DNA of 64,000 nucleotides from Litorimonas sp039975855 (GCA_039975855.1 JBDWGH010000003.1:248001-312000), one strand, 5' to 3'. Counted from the first letter of the stretch, positions 9,351 through 18,457 are shown. Notes: a model not told the origin generated them from the sequence alone. Numbers and translations are program-made.

Positions 9351-9614
9351 TTACTTAACTTCGTAGGGCAGAAGGCCCAGGAAGCGTGCGCGTTTGATGG
9401 CTTGTGCCAGCTTACGCTGTTTCTTGTGAGAGACCGCAGTGATACGGGCCGGTGCGATTTTGCCTTTCTCAGACATATAACGCTGGAGCATCTTTGGGTC
9501 TTTATAATCGATTTTGATGCCGTTATCGCCAGAGAATGGGCAAACCTTACGGCGACGACGGAAGCCCGAACGTGACGGCAAGTTTTCAATTTTGATTTGG
9601 TCTTTAGCAGCCAT
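9351..9614 (-). CDS. rpsR: 30S ribosomal protein S18
   Basis: An 87-residue basic protein with the S18 signature: RRRRKVCPFSGDN, IDYKDPKMLQRYMSEKGKI, ITAVSHKKQRKLAQAIKRARFLGLLPY. S18 forms a heterodimer with S6 on the platform of the small subunit. It sits 3 bp after rpsF, so translation is likely coupled. Confidence 0.98.
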   Translation of the reverse strand: MAAKDQIKIENLPSRSGFRRRRKVCPFSGDNGIKIDYKDPKMLQRYMSEKGKIAPARITAVSHKKQRKLAQAIKRARFLGLLPYEVK

Positions 9615-9617
9615 GAT

Positions 9618-9968
9618 TTAGTTCCGATCTCTACGTTTACGCTCTTCGCGCTTTTTAAGGATAGGGGAAGGATCTTCGTTAAACTCGTCAACGCGAATTG
9701 ACATGTAACGCAGGATATCTTCGTTGATGCGGTGTGTCCGCTCGATCTCATGGATCACGTCAGGGTTAGCATTGACCTTCAGCAAAGAATAATGCGCCTT
9801 GCGGTTCTTATTCATGCGGTAAGCCAGATTGCGTAGACCCCAATACTCAGCACCTTCAACAGTGCCGCCCATATTTTCGATCTTGGATGCTAGTGTTTGA
9901 ACGAATTCCTCAACTTGGTTGGAGGAGACGTCCGGTCGTGTGATCACGACATGCTCATAAAGAGACAT
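9618..9968 (-). CDS. rpsF: 30S ribosomal protein S6
   Basis: A 116-residue S6 protein with the ferredoxin-like fold landmarks MSLYEHVVITRPDVS, EYWGLRNLAYRMNKNRKAHY and RTHRINEDILRYMSIRVDEF. It binds S18 and 16S rRNA. It is first in the operon; the 5' leader has a complex inverted-repeat structure (9990-10072) that may be a feedback-control element. Confidence 0.98.
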   Translation of the reverse strand: MSLYEHVVITRPDVSSNQVEEFVQTLASKIENMGGTVEGAEYWGLRNLAYRMNKNRKAHYSLLKVNANPDVIHEIERTHRINEDILRYMSIRVDEFNEDPSPILKKREERKRRDRN

Positions 9969-9989
9969 TCATCAGTCCTTCAGACTAAA

Positions 9990-10072
9990 GATGACGGCAG
10001 ATAGGCCCGAGAAGGTGGAGCCACTATCTGATGGATGGAGCACCCCGGAACAGCCCGGACTCCACCGTCATC
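9990..10072 (-). promoter_or_regulatory. Structured 5' leader of rpsF (candidate S6:S18 autoregulatory RNA)
   Basis: The leader of rpsF can form a closing 8-bp stem (GATGACGG with CCGTCATC, 9990-9997 and 10065-10072), a 7-bp stem GGTGGAG/CTCCACC (10014-10020 with 10060-10066), and a small CCGG/CCGG hairpin (10045-10048 with 10055-10058). A perfect 7-bp pairing CAGATAG/CTATCTG (9998-10004 with 10024-10030) crosses the second stem, so a pseudoknot or an alternative fold is possible. It begins 22 bp upstream of the start codon. Ribosomal protein operons with rpsF are known in many bacteria to be controlled by an S6:S18-binding leader; assigning this one is inference. Confidence 0.6.
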
Positions 10073-10145
10073 CGGTGAAGCGCGCGACCTAGGCGAATAT
10101 TTGCGGTTTGTCTAGCAGAAAGCTGCAATAAGATAATTACGCAAA

Positions 10146-11780
10146 TTAGGTGATGTCACTGCGCAGGCCGAGACGGAAATCCATGATGCGATCTTCGATT
10201 TCTTCGCCCGTTAGATTCTCAAATTCATCCGATTTAGAGGACTGGGGGGCTGCGGGCGGATTGGCAGGCTGAATGTCGGGGGTCTCGGCAGGTGCATTCG
10301 ACATGCGACGAGACTGCGCAACAGAAAGGGCTGTGGCGACATCGCGATATCGACGGTCGAAGTCCGTGACATCTTGTTTGGTTTTCAAGATTTCTGAATT
10401 GGCTTGATCTAATTGATAAGCTTGGTTTTCTATTTGAGCTTCTAAGCGCTCACGCTCTAAATCTTGGGCAGTCCGGACCTTACGAAGCTCTTGTACATCG
10501 CGCGCGGCATTGCGAACAATTTCGTCTTTAATATTAAGTTGCTTGGTCAGGTGATCTACTTGCTGTTGTAAGGCCGTCATTTCATCTTCACGGCTTATTA
10601 TCGTGAACTCAGACTGAGATTTGAACGTCCGGATGTCTTCATGCAGGCTAAACATTTCGGCCTTCATCGCGTTATTCTGGGTTTGAGCCGTGGCAAGGCT
10701 TTTGCGAAGCTCATCGGCCTCTTTTTCTGCGCTTTCAGCTTGATGACGGTAGTCGGCACAATCTTGCGCCAGGCTATCTGCAATTTTCTTGGCTTCGATG
10801 TAGGCCGTTTGTTTAACGTCCATTTCCGTTACGCTGTCAGTGACTCGCTCACGAAGAACTTCATTTTCGCGGCGTTCAACATCCAAAGATGTCTGAAGGC
10901 GTTCGGCATTAAGCGCATTGCGATCTGAACTTTCGCGAGAGCTGTTCAGAGCTCGCTCATACTCTTGGAGGGATTTTTGAGCGACGGATAATTTACCTAA
11001 GGTGGATTCATAGACCCTTGTTCGTTCTGCTAATCGTTGTTCTCGGTCATCTAGATCGGCGCGTAACACGTTCATTTTTTGAGCGTTGGATTCTAGTTCT
11101 CGCTCGATTGTACGGTTGCGAGCTTTCAGGCGCCGATTTTCAGGTTCCAAACGGTTGAGCATAGAGAAATCAATCTCGGCGCGCTCTACAAATCCTGTCA
11201 GGTTTTCAATCCGTTGTTGGGCCCGGCGGTAGAGCTCTTCTCCGCTTTGAATATCCGCAGAGATGCGGGCGACATCCAAACGCATTGCGCCGATATCTGC
11301 GCGATCAGACCTATTGGTGGCTGGCGGCGGAGAAACAAATCTTTCGCGCGGTTGGTCGACCTTTGTTTTTGATTTAGGGTTCTCGGGTAGGGTGAGTTTT
11401 TCGTCGCGAGCACTGGTTTCGAAATGCACTGAAGGAGCCATTGCGGAAAGCACTTCTTCGGGTTCGGAATCAACTACCTCCGGCGTTACATCCAAGAACT
11501 CGGAATCGGTAGGCATATCGATTTTTAAATCTGAGGCAAAATCACCAAGCATGCTGTCGCTTAAGGTTTGAGAGTCTATTCCAAACGACTCACTTGTGGA
11601 CCCAGTCGCATCTAAACTTGTCTCAGTTTCAAGTGTCGTTTGGTTTTTGGACGCATCATTCTGTTCGCTGACCATACGTTCCAGCTCGTCCCATTTAGCT
11701 TGATTGTGCAGGGCTTCCGACTTGGCCTGAAGAGTTTCGGCGCTTTCGCCCGATTTTTTTGTTTTCCGAAAAAACGCCAT
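10146..11780 (-). CDS. Long coiled-coil protein of unknown function
   Basis: A 544-residue acidic protein. The N-terminus is basic (MAFFRKTKKSGESAE). Residues 50-150 are low-complexity and rich in Ser, Thr, Asp and Glu. From about 160 to 500 it is almost continuous coiled coil with heptad-like Leu, Glu, Arg and Gln. There is no signal peptide, membrane segment or ATPase motif, so it is probably cytoplasmic and structural. The C-terminus ends in a short Glu-rich helix and LGLRSDIT. It is transcribed divergently from fabD, and its upstream region has a CtrA-like box (11835-11850), which suggests cell-cycle-linked expression. I do not recognise a named family. Confidence 0.8.
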   Translation of the reverse strand: MAFFRKTKKSGESAETLQAKSEALHNQAKWDELERMVSEQNDASKNQTTLETETSLDATGSTSESFGIDSQTLSDSMLGDFASDLKIDMPTDSEFLDVTPEVVDSEPEEVLSAMAPSVHFETSARDEKLTLPENPKSKTKVDQPRERFVSPPPATNRSDRADIGAMRLDVARISADIQSGEELYRRAQQRIENLTGFVERAEIDFSMLNRLEPENRRLKARNRTIERELESNAQKMNVLRADLDDREQRLAERTRVYESTLGKLSVAQKSLQEYERALNSSRESSDRNALNAERLQTSLDVERRENEVLRERVTDSVTEMDVKQTAYIEAKKIADSLAQDCADYRHQAESAEKEADELRKSLATAQTQNNAMKAEMFSLHEDIRTFKSQSEFTIISREDEMTALQQQVDHLTKQLNIKDEIVRNAARDVQELRKVRTAQDLERERLEAQIENQAYQLDQANSEILKTKQDVTDFDRRYRDVATALSVAQSRRMSNAPAETPDIQPANPPAAPQSSKSDEFENLTGEEIEDRIMDFRLGLRSDIT

Positions 11781-11824
11781 TCAACAAGCCCTCGAATCGT
11801 TCATTTACCCACAATTCTGGCTAG

Positions 11825-11850
11825 TTAACCATAGTTAACACTCATTTAAC
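11825..11850. promoter_or_regulatory. CtrA-type binding site (TTAA-N7-TTAAC), with a second overlapping half-site
   Basis: TTAA at 11825, 11835 and 11846 are arranged as TTAA-N6-TTAA-N7-TTAAC. The second pair exactly matches the consensus of the cell-cycle regulator CtrA known from Caulobacter. It lies 55-70 bp upstream of the coiled-coil gene and 120 bp upstream of fabD, so it could control either. Confidence 0.55.
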
Positions 11851-11969
11851 ATAGCTGTTCGCCCGGGCTAAAAATTCATGTTGAATTCATGCGCGTTTAA
11901 TTGGCGAAAGCGGATTGACCCCGGTGCTGTATGGCCTAGCTTATGTGTTCGTAATTTAAGAGGTCATCT

Positions 11970-12917
11970 ATGGCATTTGCATTCATTTTTCCGGGGCAGG
12001 GCAGTCAATTTATTGGTATGGGGAAATCCCTCGCCGATGCTTTTCCCGCCGCTAGGGAAGTGTTTGAAGAAGTCGATTCAGCTTTGGGTCAAAAATTGTC
12101 AGATTTGATGTGGACCGGTGCCGAAGAGGATTTGACTCTGACCTCCAACACACAGCCGGCTCTCATGGCGTGCTCATTGGCAGCTATGCAGGTTTTAGAT
12201 GATGAGTTTGGCGTTAAAGTCACGGATGCCGCATTTGTTGCAGGGCACAGCCTCGGCGAATATTCTGCTCTTGCCGCGGCCAAGACGCTGACGATCTCCG
12301 ATACGGCAAAACTTCTTCGAATTCGCGGCGAGGCGATGCAAGCATCTGTTCCCGTAGGGGTCGGCGCAATGGCAGCACTTTTAGGGGCAAGCGTAGAAGA
12401 CGCCGAAGCGGCCTGCGCGGCGGGATCGAAGGTCGGAATTGTGCAGATCGCCAATGATAACGCGACAGGACAGATTGTGTTGTCAGGTGAAAAGGCCGCT
12501 GTGGAAGCTGCGGCGCAAGCCGCGCGGGATGCGGGTGTCAAAAAAGCAATGATGTTGAATGTTTCTGCGCCGTTTCATTGTGATTTAATGCAGCCTGCTG
12601 CGGAAGCGATGCGCGATGCCCTTGGTGATCATGCAATGCTGCCGCCGCTATTGCCTGTTGTAAATAATATTCAAGCCCGGCCGGTAAGTGACCCTGATGA
12701 TTTGCGGGAAGATCTCGTCAAACAAGTTACGGGCCGTGTGCGTTGGCGTGAAAGTGTTGAGTGGATGGCCAGTGAAGGTGGAATCGACACAATGGCCGAA
12801 CCTGGCTGCGGCAAGGTTTTGACTGTCATGTTGCGGCGCATCGTTAAAGGCCTCGACGGCAATCAATTAGACACTCCCGAGGCGCTGGAAGCCTTCGCGG
12901 AAAAGATTAAGGGATAA
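11970..12917 (+). CDS. fabD: Malonyl-CoA:ACP transacylase
   Basis: FabD transfers malonyl groups from CoA to acyl carrier protein to feed fatty-acid elongation. The 315-residue protein starts with the FIFPGQGSQ motif, has the nucleophile in GHSLGEYSA (Ser 94), the catalytic His in SAPFHCDLM (His 203) and the terminal motif VTGRVRWRESVEWM. Length and motifs are normal. AAGAGG lies before the ATG. The stop is 3 bp before fabG, so it is in an operon with fabG and probably acpP-fabF. Confidence 0.98.
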   Translation: MAFAFIFPGQGSQFIGMGKSLADAFPAAREVFEEVDSALGQKLSDLMWTGAEEDLTLTSNTQPALMACSLAAMQVLDDEFGVKVTDAAFVAGHSLGEYSALAAAKTLTISDTAKLLRIRGEAMQASVPVGVGAMAALLGASVEDAEAACAAGSKVGIVQIANDNATGQIVLSGEKAAVEAAAQAARDAGVKKAMMLNVSAPFHCDLMQPAAEAMRDALGDHAMLPPLLPVVNNIQARPVSDPDDLREDLVKQVTGRVRWRESVEWMASEGGIDTMAEPGCGKVLTVMLRRIVKGLDGNQLDTPEALEAFAEKIKG

Positions 12918-12920
12918 AAT

Positions 12921-13661
12921 ATGTTCGATCTGACAGGAAAACGAGCACTCGTTACGGGTGCGACAGGCGGACTTGGCGGCGAAATTGCGCGTCTTCTCCA
13001 CAAGCAAGGCGCGCATGTCGCTTTATCGGGAACGCGGGCAGAAAAACTTGAGGCATTGGCCGCTGAGCTAGGGGACCGCACTGCTGTAACCCCCTGCAAC
13101 CTATCAGAGGGAGATGCGGTGGATGCACTACCCGGACAGGCGGCGGAAGCTTTAGGTGGGCCGCTGGACATCTTGATCGCGAATGCGGGTATAACGAAAG
13201 ACGGTTTGCTTATGCGCATGAAGCAAGAGGATTTTGATGACGTTATTACCATTAATCTGGAGAGTTATTTTCGCCTCGCAAAGGCTTGCCTACGTCCAAT
13301 GATGAAGGCGCGCTCGGGCAGGATAATTGGCATTACCTCCATTGTTGGCGTGACAGGCAATCCGGGTCAGACAAATTACGCGGCATCAAAAGCGGGTATG
13401 ATTGGCTTTTCAAAATCTCTTGCGCAAGAAGTCGCCTCTCGCGGCATTACAGTGAATTGTATTGCGCCAGGTTTCATCCGATCACCTATGACAGATGCTC
13501 TTAATGATGCCCAAAAAGAGGCAACATTATCCCGAATCCCGGCGGCAAAATTAGGGGAAGGTAGCGATATTGCGGCTGGAGCGCTTTATTTGGCGTCCGA
13601 AGAGGCTGCTTATGTTACTGGGCAAACTCTCCACATAAATGGTGGTATGACCATGATTTAG
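12921..13661 (+). CDS. fabG: 3-oxoacyl-ACP reductase
   Basis: FabG reduces beta-ketoacyl-ACP with NADPH. It is a 246-residue short-chain dehydrogenase with the cofactor motif TGATGGLG (12-19), the NAG motif at about 88-90, and the catalytic Ser 140, Tyr 153 and Lys 157 (TNYAASKAG). The NGG near the end (INGGMTMI) is typical of FabG. It starts 3 bp after fabD. Confidence 0.97.
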   Translation: MFDLTGKRALVTGATGGLGGEIARLLHKQGAHVALSGTRAEKLEALAAELGDRTAVTPCNLSEGDAVDALPGQAAEALGGPLDILIANAGITKDGLLMRMKQEDFDDVITINLESYFRLAKACLRPMMKARSGRIIGITSIVGVTGNPGQTNYAASKAGMIGFSKSLAQEVASRGITVNCIAPGFIRSPMTDALNDAQKEATLSRIPAAKLGEGSDIAAGALYLASEEAAYVTGQTLHINGGMTMI

Positions 13662-13769
13662 AAAGCCTTTTGGGTGAATTTGGCTGTCTGCAAGATGGCA
13701 ACGAAAGCTCTAGGCACGTCTAAATCCCTATGCTAGGTCGCCTTCGACAGGGCATGAGGGGTTGCATTC

Positions 13770-13784
13770 GGGACAGTTTGTCCC
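13770..13784. promoter_or_regulatory. GGGACA-N3-TGTCCC inverted repeat in the acpP leader region
   Basis: A perfect 6+3+6 palindrome 57 bp upstream of the acpP start. It could be an operator or a small hairpin in the leader. acpP genes often have their own strong promoter, and the 180-bp fabG-acpP gap is consistent with that. Confidence 0.3.
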
Positions 13785-13841
13785 ATCTCTCGTCCGTAAC
13801 CGCTGGGAAATTACCCCCGGCAAAGACTATAAGGAAGACAT

Positions 13842-14078
13842 ATGTCAGACGTACTCGAACGCGTGAAGAAGATGGTTGTAGAGCATCTGGACGCTGAAGA
13901 AGCCAAAGTAACCATGAATGCCCACTTCATCGACGATTTAGGTGCAGATTCACTCGACACTGTAGAGCTTGTCATGGCTTTTGAAGAAGAATTCGACATC
14001 GAGATCCCTGATGATGCTGCAGAGCACATCCAGACCGTTGGCCATGCCGTTAAATTCATCTCTGAGAAAACCGGCTAA
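13842..14078 (+). CDS. acpP: Acyl carrier protein
   Basis: A 78-residue acidic four-helix protein with the phosphopantetheine site GADSLDTVELVM (Ser 37). It carries growing acyl chains. It is preceded by AAGGAAGA and separated from fabG by 180 bp, which suggests an extra promoter. fabF follows 12 bp downstream. Confidence 0.98.
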   Translation: MSDVLERVKKMVVEHLDAEEAKVTMNAHFIDDLGADSLDTVELVMAFEEEFDIEIPDDAAEHIQTVGHAVKFISEKTG

Positions 14079-14090
14079 GGTTTCCTTACG

Positions 14091-15374
14091 ATGAGGCGGG
14101 TAGTTGTCACGGGCTTAGGCCTTGTCTCTCCTGTCGGTTGCGGTGTTGAAACCGCGTGGGAGAACTTACTAGCCGGTAAATCCGGCGCATCCCGCATCGA
14201 ACATTTTGACGTCAGCGATCTTGCTTGCAAGGTCGCTGCTGTCCTTCCTCGGGTAGATGGCCGCGCTGGCGGATCCCCGGAGGTTCCCGGTTCTTTTGAT
14301 CCGGACTCTGTCATGAGCGCCCGCGATCAGAAGCGCATTGACGATTTTATCCTTTATTCCATTGCCGCAGCAGACGAAGCTATTGCTCATTCAGGCTGGG
14401 AAGCTACCTCTGATGAGGTTTCTGAGCGCGCTGGTGTTATCTTAGGCTCCGGCATTGGGGGTCTTGAGACGACCTATAATGCGTCGATTTTACTTCACGA
14501 AAAAGGCCCGCGCCGTCTTTCGCCGTTTGTCATCCCATCGATGCTGGTCAATCTGTCCTCGGGACAGGTATCAATGAGACATAAGCTGAAAGGTCCTAAT
14601 AGCGCTGTTGCCACGGCTTGCGCCACAGGGGCCCATGCGATCGGCGATGCTGCTCGGATGATTGCATGTGGTGACGCCGATATGATGGTAGCTGGCGGCG
14701 GAGAAGCCGCAATCACTCGGTTGGGTATTGGCAGCTTTGTTGCCTGTCGCGCTATGACAACTGGATATAACGACACACCGAAGCAAGCCTCTCGCCCGTA
14801 TGATGAAGGTCGAGACGGATTCCTAATGGGCGAAGGCGCTGGGGTTGTTGTCTTAGAGGAATACGATTCCGCCAAAGCGCGCGGCGCTAATATATTAGCC
14901 GAGTTGGTCGGATATGGCCTGTCCGGTGATGCTTATCACATTACCAGCCCTGCACCGGAAGGTGAGGGTGGTTTCCGGGCGATGCGGATGGCGCTTAAAA
15001 AATCCGGCTTGGAGCCATCAGATATCGGTTATGTTAATGCGCATGGAACGTCCACGCCGATGGGGGATGAGTTGGAAGTCCGCGCGGTTGAGCGTCTTTT
15101 GGGTGAACATGCCACGCAAGTGAAAATGTCATCCACCAAATCCGCGACGGGACACTTACTTGGCGCAGCGGGTGCGATTGAGGCGATATTCTCAATTCTG
15201 GCATTACGCGACAAAGTAGCTCCACCCACGCTCAATCTCGAAAATCCAAATGTCGATACGGTTGTCGATCTTGTTCCGTTGAAAGCTCAACCCTTTGAAG
15301 GGAAAGCTGTTATGTCGAACTCGTTTGGATTTGGCGGCACCAATTCCGCATTGATATTCGTCGAAGCGGAATAG
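14091..15374 (+). CDS. fabF: 3-oxoacyl-ACP synthase II
   Basis: FabF condenses malonyl-ACP with acyl-ACP, including the elongation of cis-unsaturated chains. The 427-residue protein has the catalytic Cys 177 in VATACATGAHAIGDA, the two active-site His in NAHGTSTPMGD and ATGHLLGAAGA, and the NSFGFGGTN C-terminal motif. Length is normal. It follows acpP closely. Confidence 0.98.
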   Translation: MRRVVVTGLGLVSPVGCGVETAWENLLAGKSGASRIEHFDVSDLACKVAAVLPRVDGRAGGSPEVPGSFDPDSVMSARDQKRIDDFILYSIAAADEAIAHSGWEATSDEVSERAGVILGSGIGGLETTYNASILLHEKGPRRLSPFVIPSMLVNLSSGQVSMRHKLKGPNSAVATACATGAHAIGDAARMIACGDADMMVAGGGEAAITRLGIGSFVACRAMTTGYNDTPKQASRPYDEGRDGFLMGEGAGVVVLEEYDSAKARGANILAELVGYGLSGDAYHITSPAPEGEGGFRAMRMALKKSGLEPSDIGYVNAHGTSTPMGDELEVRAVERLLGEHATQVKMSSTKSATGHLLGAAGAIEAIFSILALRDKVAPPTLNLENPNVDTVVDLVPLKAQPFEGKAVMSNSFGFGGTNSALIFVEAE

Positions 15375-15381
15375 TCGGGCC

Positions 15382-16422
15382 GTGGCCCGAAAACGCAAAG
15401 AGATTTCCCAACCCGGTTTGGCCAAACGTGATAAACGGACTTTGGCCTTCATCGCAATTGCAGCGCTTCTGACTGTTTTTGCAGGTCTTGCCATCGCGGG
15501 ATATGCGGCAATTAATTACAAATATGAACGGGCTCAGGATGGCACATCCGAACAAATTGCCTTTACTATACCTCGGGGTGCGGGCTTAAGCTCTATTGCG
15601 CAACGCCTTGAAACAGAAGGATTTGTTGAAAGCGCTTTCTTGTTTAAGGCGGTTACAAAACTTCGAGGTAATGAAGCAAATTTTAAAGCCGGTGAGTTTT
15701 ATCTTTCCAAAAATATGTCGATGTCTGATGTTTATGAAGGCCTCGCAAATGGCAAGGCTATCCTCTATCCTTTCACGGCAGCAGAGGGTCTTACATCTGC
15801 TATGATTGCGCGGTCGTTGGATAATATTCCGACCCTCAAAGATGATAATCCGACCGTCCCTGCTGAAGGCAGCTTACTCCCTGAAACCTATCTTACACCG
15901 CGCGGTATGTCCCAATCGCAACTCCTTCAAAAAATGGCGTTGGCACAGAAACAACTGCTTGATGAGGCATGGGAGAAACGGGATCCGAATATTCCTGTAA
16001 AAACAAAAGAAGAAGCGATCATCCTCGCTTCGATTGTTGAAAAAGAAACAGGAATTGGAATGGAGCGCGGCATGGTTGCCGGTGTGTTTTCAAACCGATT
16101 GCATCAGGGAATGAAATTACAAACTGACCCCACGATTATCTACGGCATTACCAAGGGTGAGCCATTGGGACGTCGTATCAGGCAGTCCGAAATTGATCGT
16201 GTGACGGATTGGAATACATACCAAATTCCAGGTCTGCCAAAGACGCCCATTTGCAATCCGGGGAAGGATGCTATTCTCGCAGTTCTAAATCCGTCAGAAA
16301 CAGATGCTCTTTTCTTTGTTGCCGATGGAACCGGAGGTCACGCTTTTGCTAAAACACTGCGAGAGCATGAACGCAATGTGGCCAAATGGCGCAAGATACA
16401 GCGAGAGAGGGGCCTCAGATGA
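15382..16422 (+). CDS. mltG: Endolytic peptidoglycan transglycosylase MltG (YceG-like)
   Basis: MltG cleaves nascent glycan strands and helps end peptidoglycan polymerisation. The 346-residue protein has a short cytoplasmic tail, one membrane helix (about 24-45), a LysM-like region (GAGLSSIAQRLETEGFV) and the catalytic domain with the conserved Glu in ILASIVEKETG. Further landmarks are LQTDPTIIYGI and FVADGTGGHAFAKTLREHERNV. The start is GTG, 7 bp after fabF; no better ATG is available. Its stop overlaps the gmk start (ATGA). Confidence 0.95.
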   Translation: MARKRKEISQPGLAKRDKRTLAFIAIAALLTVFAGLAIAGYAAINYKYERAQDGTSEQIAFTIPRGAGLSSIAQRLETEGFVESAFLFKAVTKLRGNEANFKAGEFYLSKNMSMSDVYEGLANGKAILYPFTAAEGLTSAMIARSLDNIPTLKDDNPTVPAEGSLLPETYLTPRGMSQSQLLQKMALAQKQLLDEAWEKRDPNIPVKTKEEAIILASIVEKETGIGMERGMVAGVFSNRLHQGMKLQTDPTIIYGITKGEPLGRRIRQSEIDRVTDWNTYQIPGLPKTPICNPGKDAILAVLNPSETDALFFVADGTGGHAFAKTLREHERNVAKWRKIQRERGLR

Positions 16423-17066
16423 GCGCTTTGGACGAATTGAAAGCTGACAGACGCGGTCTGATGGTCGTCCTGTCATCGCCAAGTGGCGCAGGAAAAACCA
16501 CACTGACTCGTAAATTATTGGCAGATAATCCCGATATGGCCATGAGTGTTTCGGCGACGACACGATTGCCGCGTCCTGGTGAGGAAGAGGGCAAAGACTA
16601 TTATTTCGTCGACAAGACTCGTTTTTCGGAATTGGAAGCGCGAGGAGAATTCCTCGAACATGCAAAGGTTTTCGACAATTATTACGCAACACCCCGCGGC
16701 CCTGTTGAAGAGGCCTTATCGCGCGGTCGCGATGTCGTTTTCGACATTGATTGGCAGGGTGCGCAGCAGCTGACCCAAGCGGCAGCTGATGATATTGTTA
16801 AAATTTTTATCCTGCCGCCCAATATGCGGGAGCTCGAACAACGTCTGCGTACCCGTGCTCAAGATAGTGATAGCGTAATTGCCAAGCGCATGAGTAAGTC
16901 AGAAGCCGAAATCAGCCATTGGGCAGAATATGACTATGTCATTGTAAATGAAGATGTTTCTACGGCTTTGGATGAGTTGAAAACCATCGTTAGATCTGAG
17001 CGCATGCGACGCCGTCGCCAGATGTGGCTGGGCGGATTTGTGAAAACACTTGTGAACGGCGGGTAA
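16419..17066 (+). CDS. gmk: Guanylate kinase
   Basis: Gmk converts GMP and dGMP to their diphosphates. The P-loop is SSPSGAGKTT, followed by SATTRLPRPGEEEGKDYYF, the GMP-binding segment, and the lid with RMSKSEAEISHW. I place the start at the ATG overlapping the mltG stop, preceded by GAGAGG, giving 215 residues, rather than at 16386 within mltG. The neighbourhood mltG-gmk is conserved in alphaproteobacteria. Confidence 0.96.
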   Translation: MSALDELKADRRGLMVVLSSPSGAGKTTLTRKLLADNPDMAMSVSATTRLPRPGEEEGKDYYFVDKTRFSELEARGEFLEHAKVFDNYYATPRGPVEEALSRGRDVVFDIDWQGAQQLTQAAADDIVKIFILPPNMRELEQRLRTRAQDSDSVIAKRMSKSEAEISHWAEYDYVIVNEDVSTALDELKTIVRSERMRRRRQMWLGGFVKTLVNGG

Positions 17067-17112
17067 AGACAGCTTTAATCTAAATCAAACCTTGTTCCCG
17101 TAAGAGAGCGGG

Positions 17113-17631
17113 ATGATTGGGCATATTCATAACCTCTGGATCAAATTTCACCCGCAGTCTGCACCTACGCCTGAGGCTAGGTTTGGGCAGCGTGCCAAGC
17201 CAGCTGGACGGAAGGAGCCAGTGGCAGCAACGCTTATTGGAACATCTACGGAATATCTGAAATCTGAATTAGACTTGCGGACGGATACATTGATCCGGCT
17301 TTGCTTTTTTTCGTTCGAGGACCGCGGAGCGCTTACGCTCTCCCGACTGGAGTCGCAATTACGTCTCGGAACAGGACGGCGACAGAGAGCTTTTCACAAA
17401 CTTGCTGCTGGCCTAAGAAAACGTCCGAAACTCAAACCAACAGTCCACCGATATTTCCGTAGCATAAACGGTTCATCCAGGCTGTCTCAGTCACTTTTCA
17501 GCGAATTATGTCATTTGGCTCGCGACACCCAGAATTGGGATAGCGCCACCAATGGTCGGCTCAGTCAAATTGGACGCGCTCTCGGACTGTCGGACGATGA
17601 CATTCGGAACACAATTAGCGGTTCGCGTTAA
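17113..17631 (+). CDS. Small protein with TerB-like C-terminal signature
   Basis: A 172-residue hypothetical protein with an AGAGAG site before its ATG. The N-terminal 45 residues are basic and low in structure. The rest is helical, and the final segment ending GRLSQIGRALGLSDDDIRNTI resembles the last helices of TerB/DjlA-type domains, but the acidic metal-binding residues of TerB are not clear. It overlaps the end of the convergent rsmA by 17 bp, in different frames. Function unknown. Confidence 0.6.
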   Translation: MIGHIHNLWIKFHPQSAPTPEARFGQRAKPAGRKEPVAATLIGTSTEYLKSELDLRTDTLIRLCFFSFEDRGALTLSRLESQLRLGTGRRQRAFHKLAAGLRKRPKLKPTVHRYFRSINGSSRLSQSLFSELCHLARDTQNWDSATNGRLSQIGRALGLSDDDIRNTISGSR

Positions 17632-18457
17632 GCGCACTGGCTAAAGCTTGAAACGCCGAGACTGGCAGAGTTTCGGGGCGGGCTTTAGGGTCAACCTCAC
17701 AGCTTTCCAGCCAATCTTCGAGCACAAGTCCCGATTGTTCCGCTAAAGAACGCAAACTCCGGCGCATCATTTTTCGTCTTTGGCCAAAGGCGGCTTGCGT
17801 CACCTGCCCAAGGGCTTTTAACTCTGAAAATGGCGCCGCTAAAGGCTCTAAAACAATCACGGCACTATCGACCTTTGGGGGTGGTGTGAAAGCCCGCGCC
17901 GGCACTTCAAATGCCATCCGACAATGCGCAACGGATTGGCACAATACGGCCAAGCGTCCATAATGCGGTTCACTGGGTTGAGCGACGACCCGCTGGGCGA
18001 CTTCCAATTGAAACATTAAGACGAGCTGGGTCCAAAATATTGGGGAAGCCGTGACCCAATTAATCAGCATTTTTGTTCCGACGTTATAGGGGAGGTTCGC
18101 GACAATTTTTCGAGGGGCGGGCAGATTGGTTGCAATATCAAATTTGAGTGCGTCGCCTTGGGCAATTTCAAGGCGTCCTGATGACAGATCACCGATTTCA
18201 GCAAGGGCTGGGATGAACCGTTCATCCATTTCAATCGCAATGAGTTTTTCAACTCCTCGTAAAAGTAGCGCTCTTGTGAGCCCTCCGGGACCCGGGCCGA
18301 TTTCGGCAACGCTATGGCCTGCTAAGGGTTCTGCTAAACGCGCAATTTTATCCGTAAGGTTCATATCCAGAAGGAAATGTTGACCGAGTTTCTTATTTGC
18401 TCCCAGACCATACGTTTTCACGGTCTCGGAGAGGCTAGGGAGATCTTCAATTGGCAT
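17615..18457 (-). CDS. rsmA: 16S rRNA (adenine-N6,N6) dimethyltransferase
   Basis: RsmA (KsgA) dimethylates two adjacent adenosines in the 3' end of 16S rRNA during late 30S assembly. The 280-residue protein has KKLGQHFLLD, the SAM motif EIGPGPGGLTRALL, acidic EMDERF and the catalytic NLPY motif (NLPYNVGTKML). The start overlaps the 3' end of pdxA by 11 bp, so the two are coupled. Confidence 0.97.
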   Translation of the reverse strand: MPIEDLPSLSETVKTYGLGANKKLGQHFLLDMNLTDKIARLAEPLAGHSVAEIGPGPGGLTRALLLRGVEKLIAIEMDERFIPALAEIGDLSSGRLEIAQGDALKFDIATNLPAPRKIVANLPYNVGTKMLINWVTASPIFWTQLVLMFQLEVAQRVVAQPSEPHYGRLAVLCQSVAHCRMAFEVPARAFTPPPKVDSAVIVLEPLAAPFSELKALGQVTQAAFGQRRKMMRRSLRSLAEQSGLVLEDWLESCEVDPKARPETLPVSAFQALASALNANR

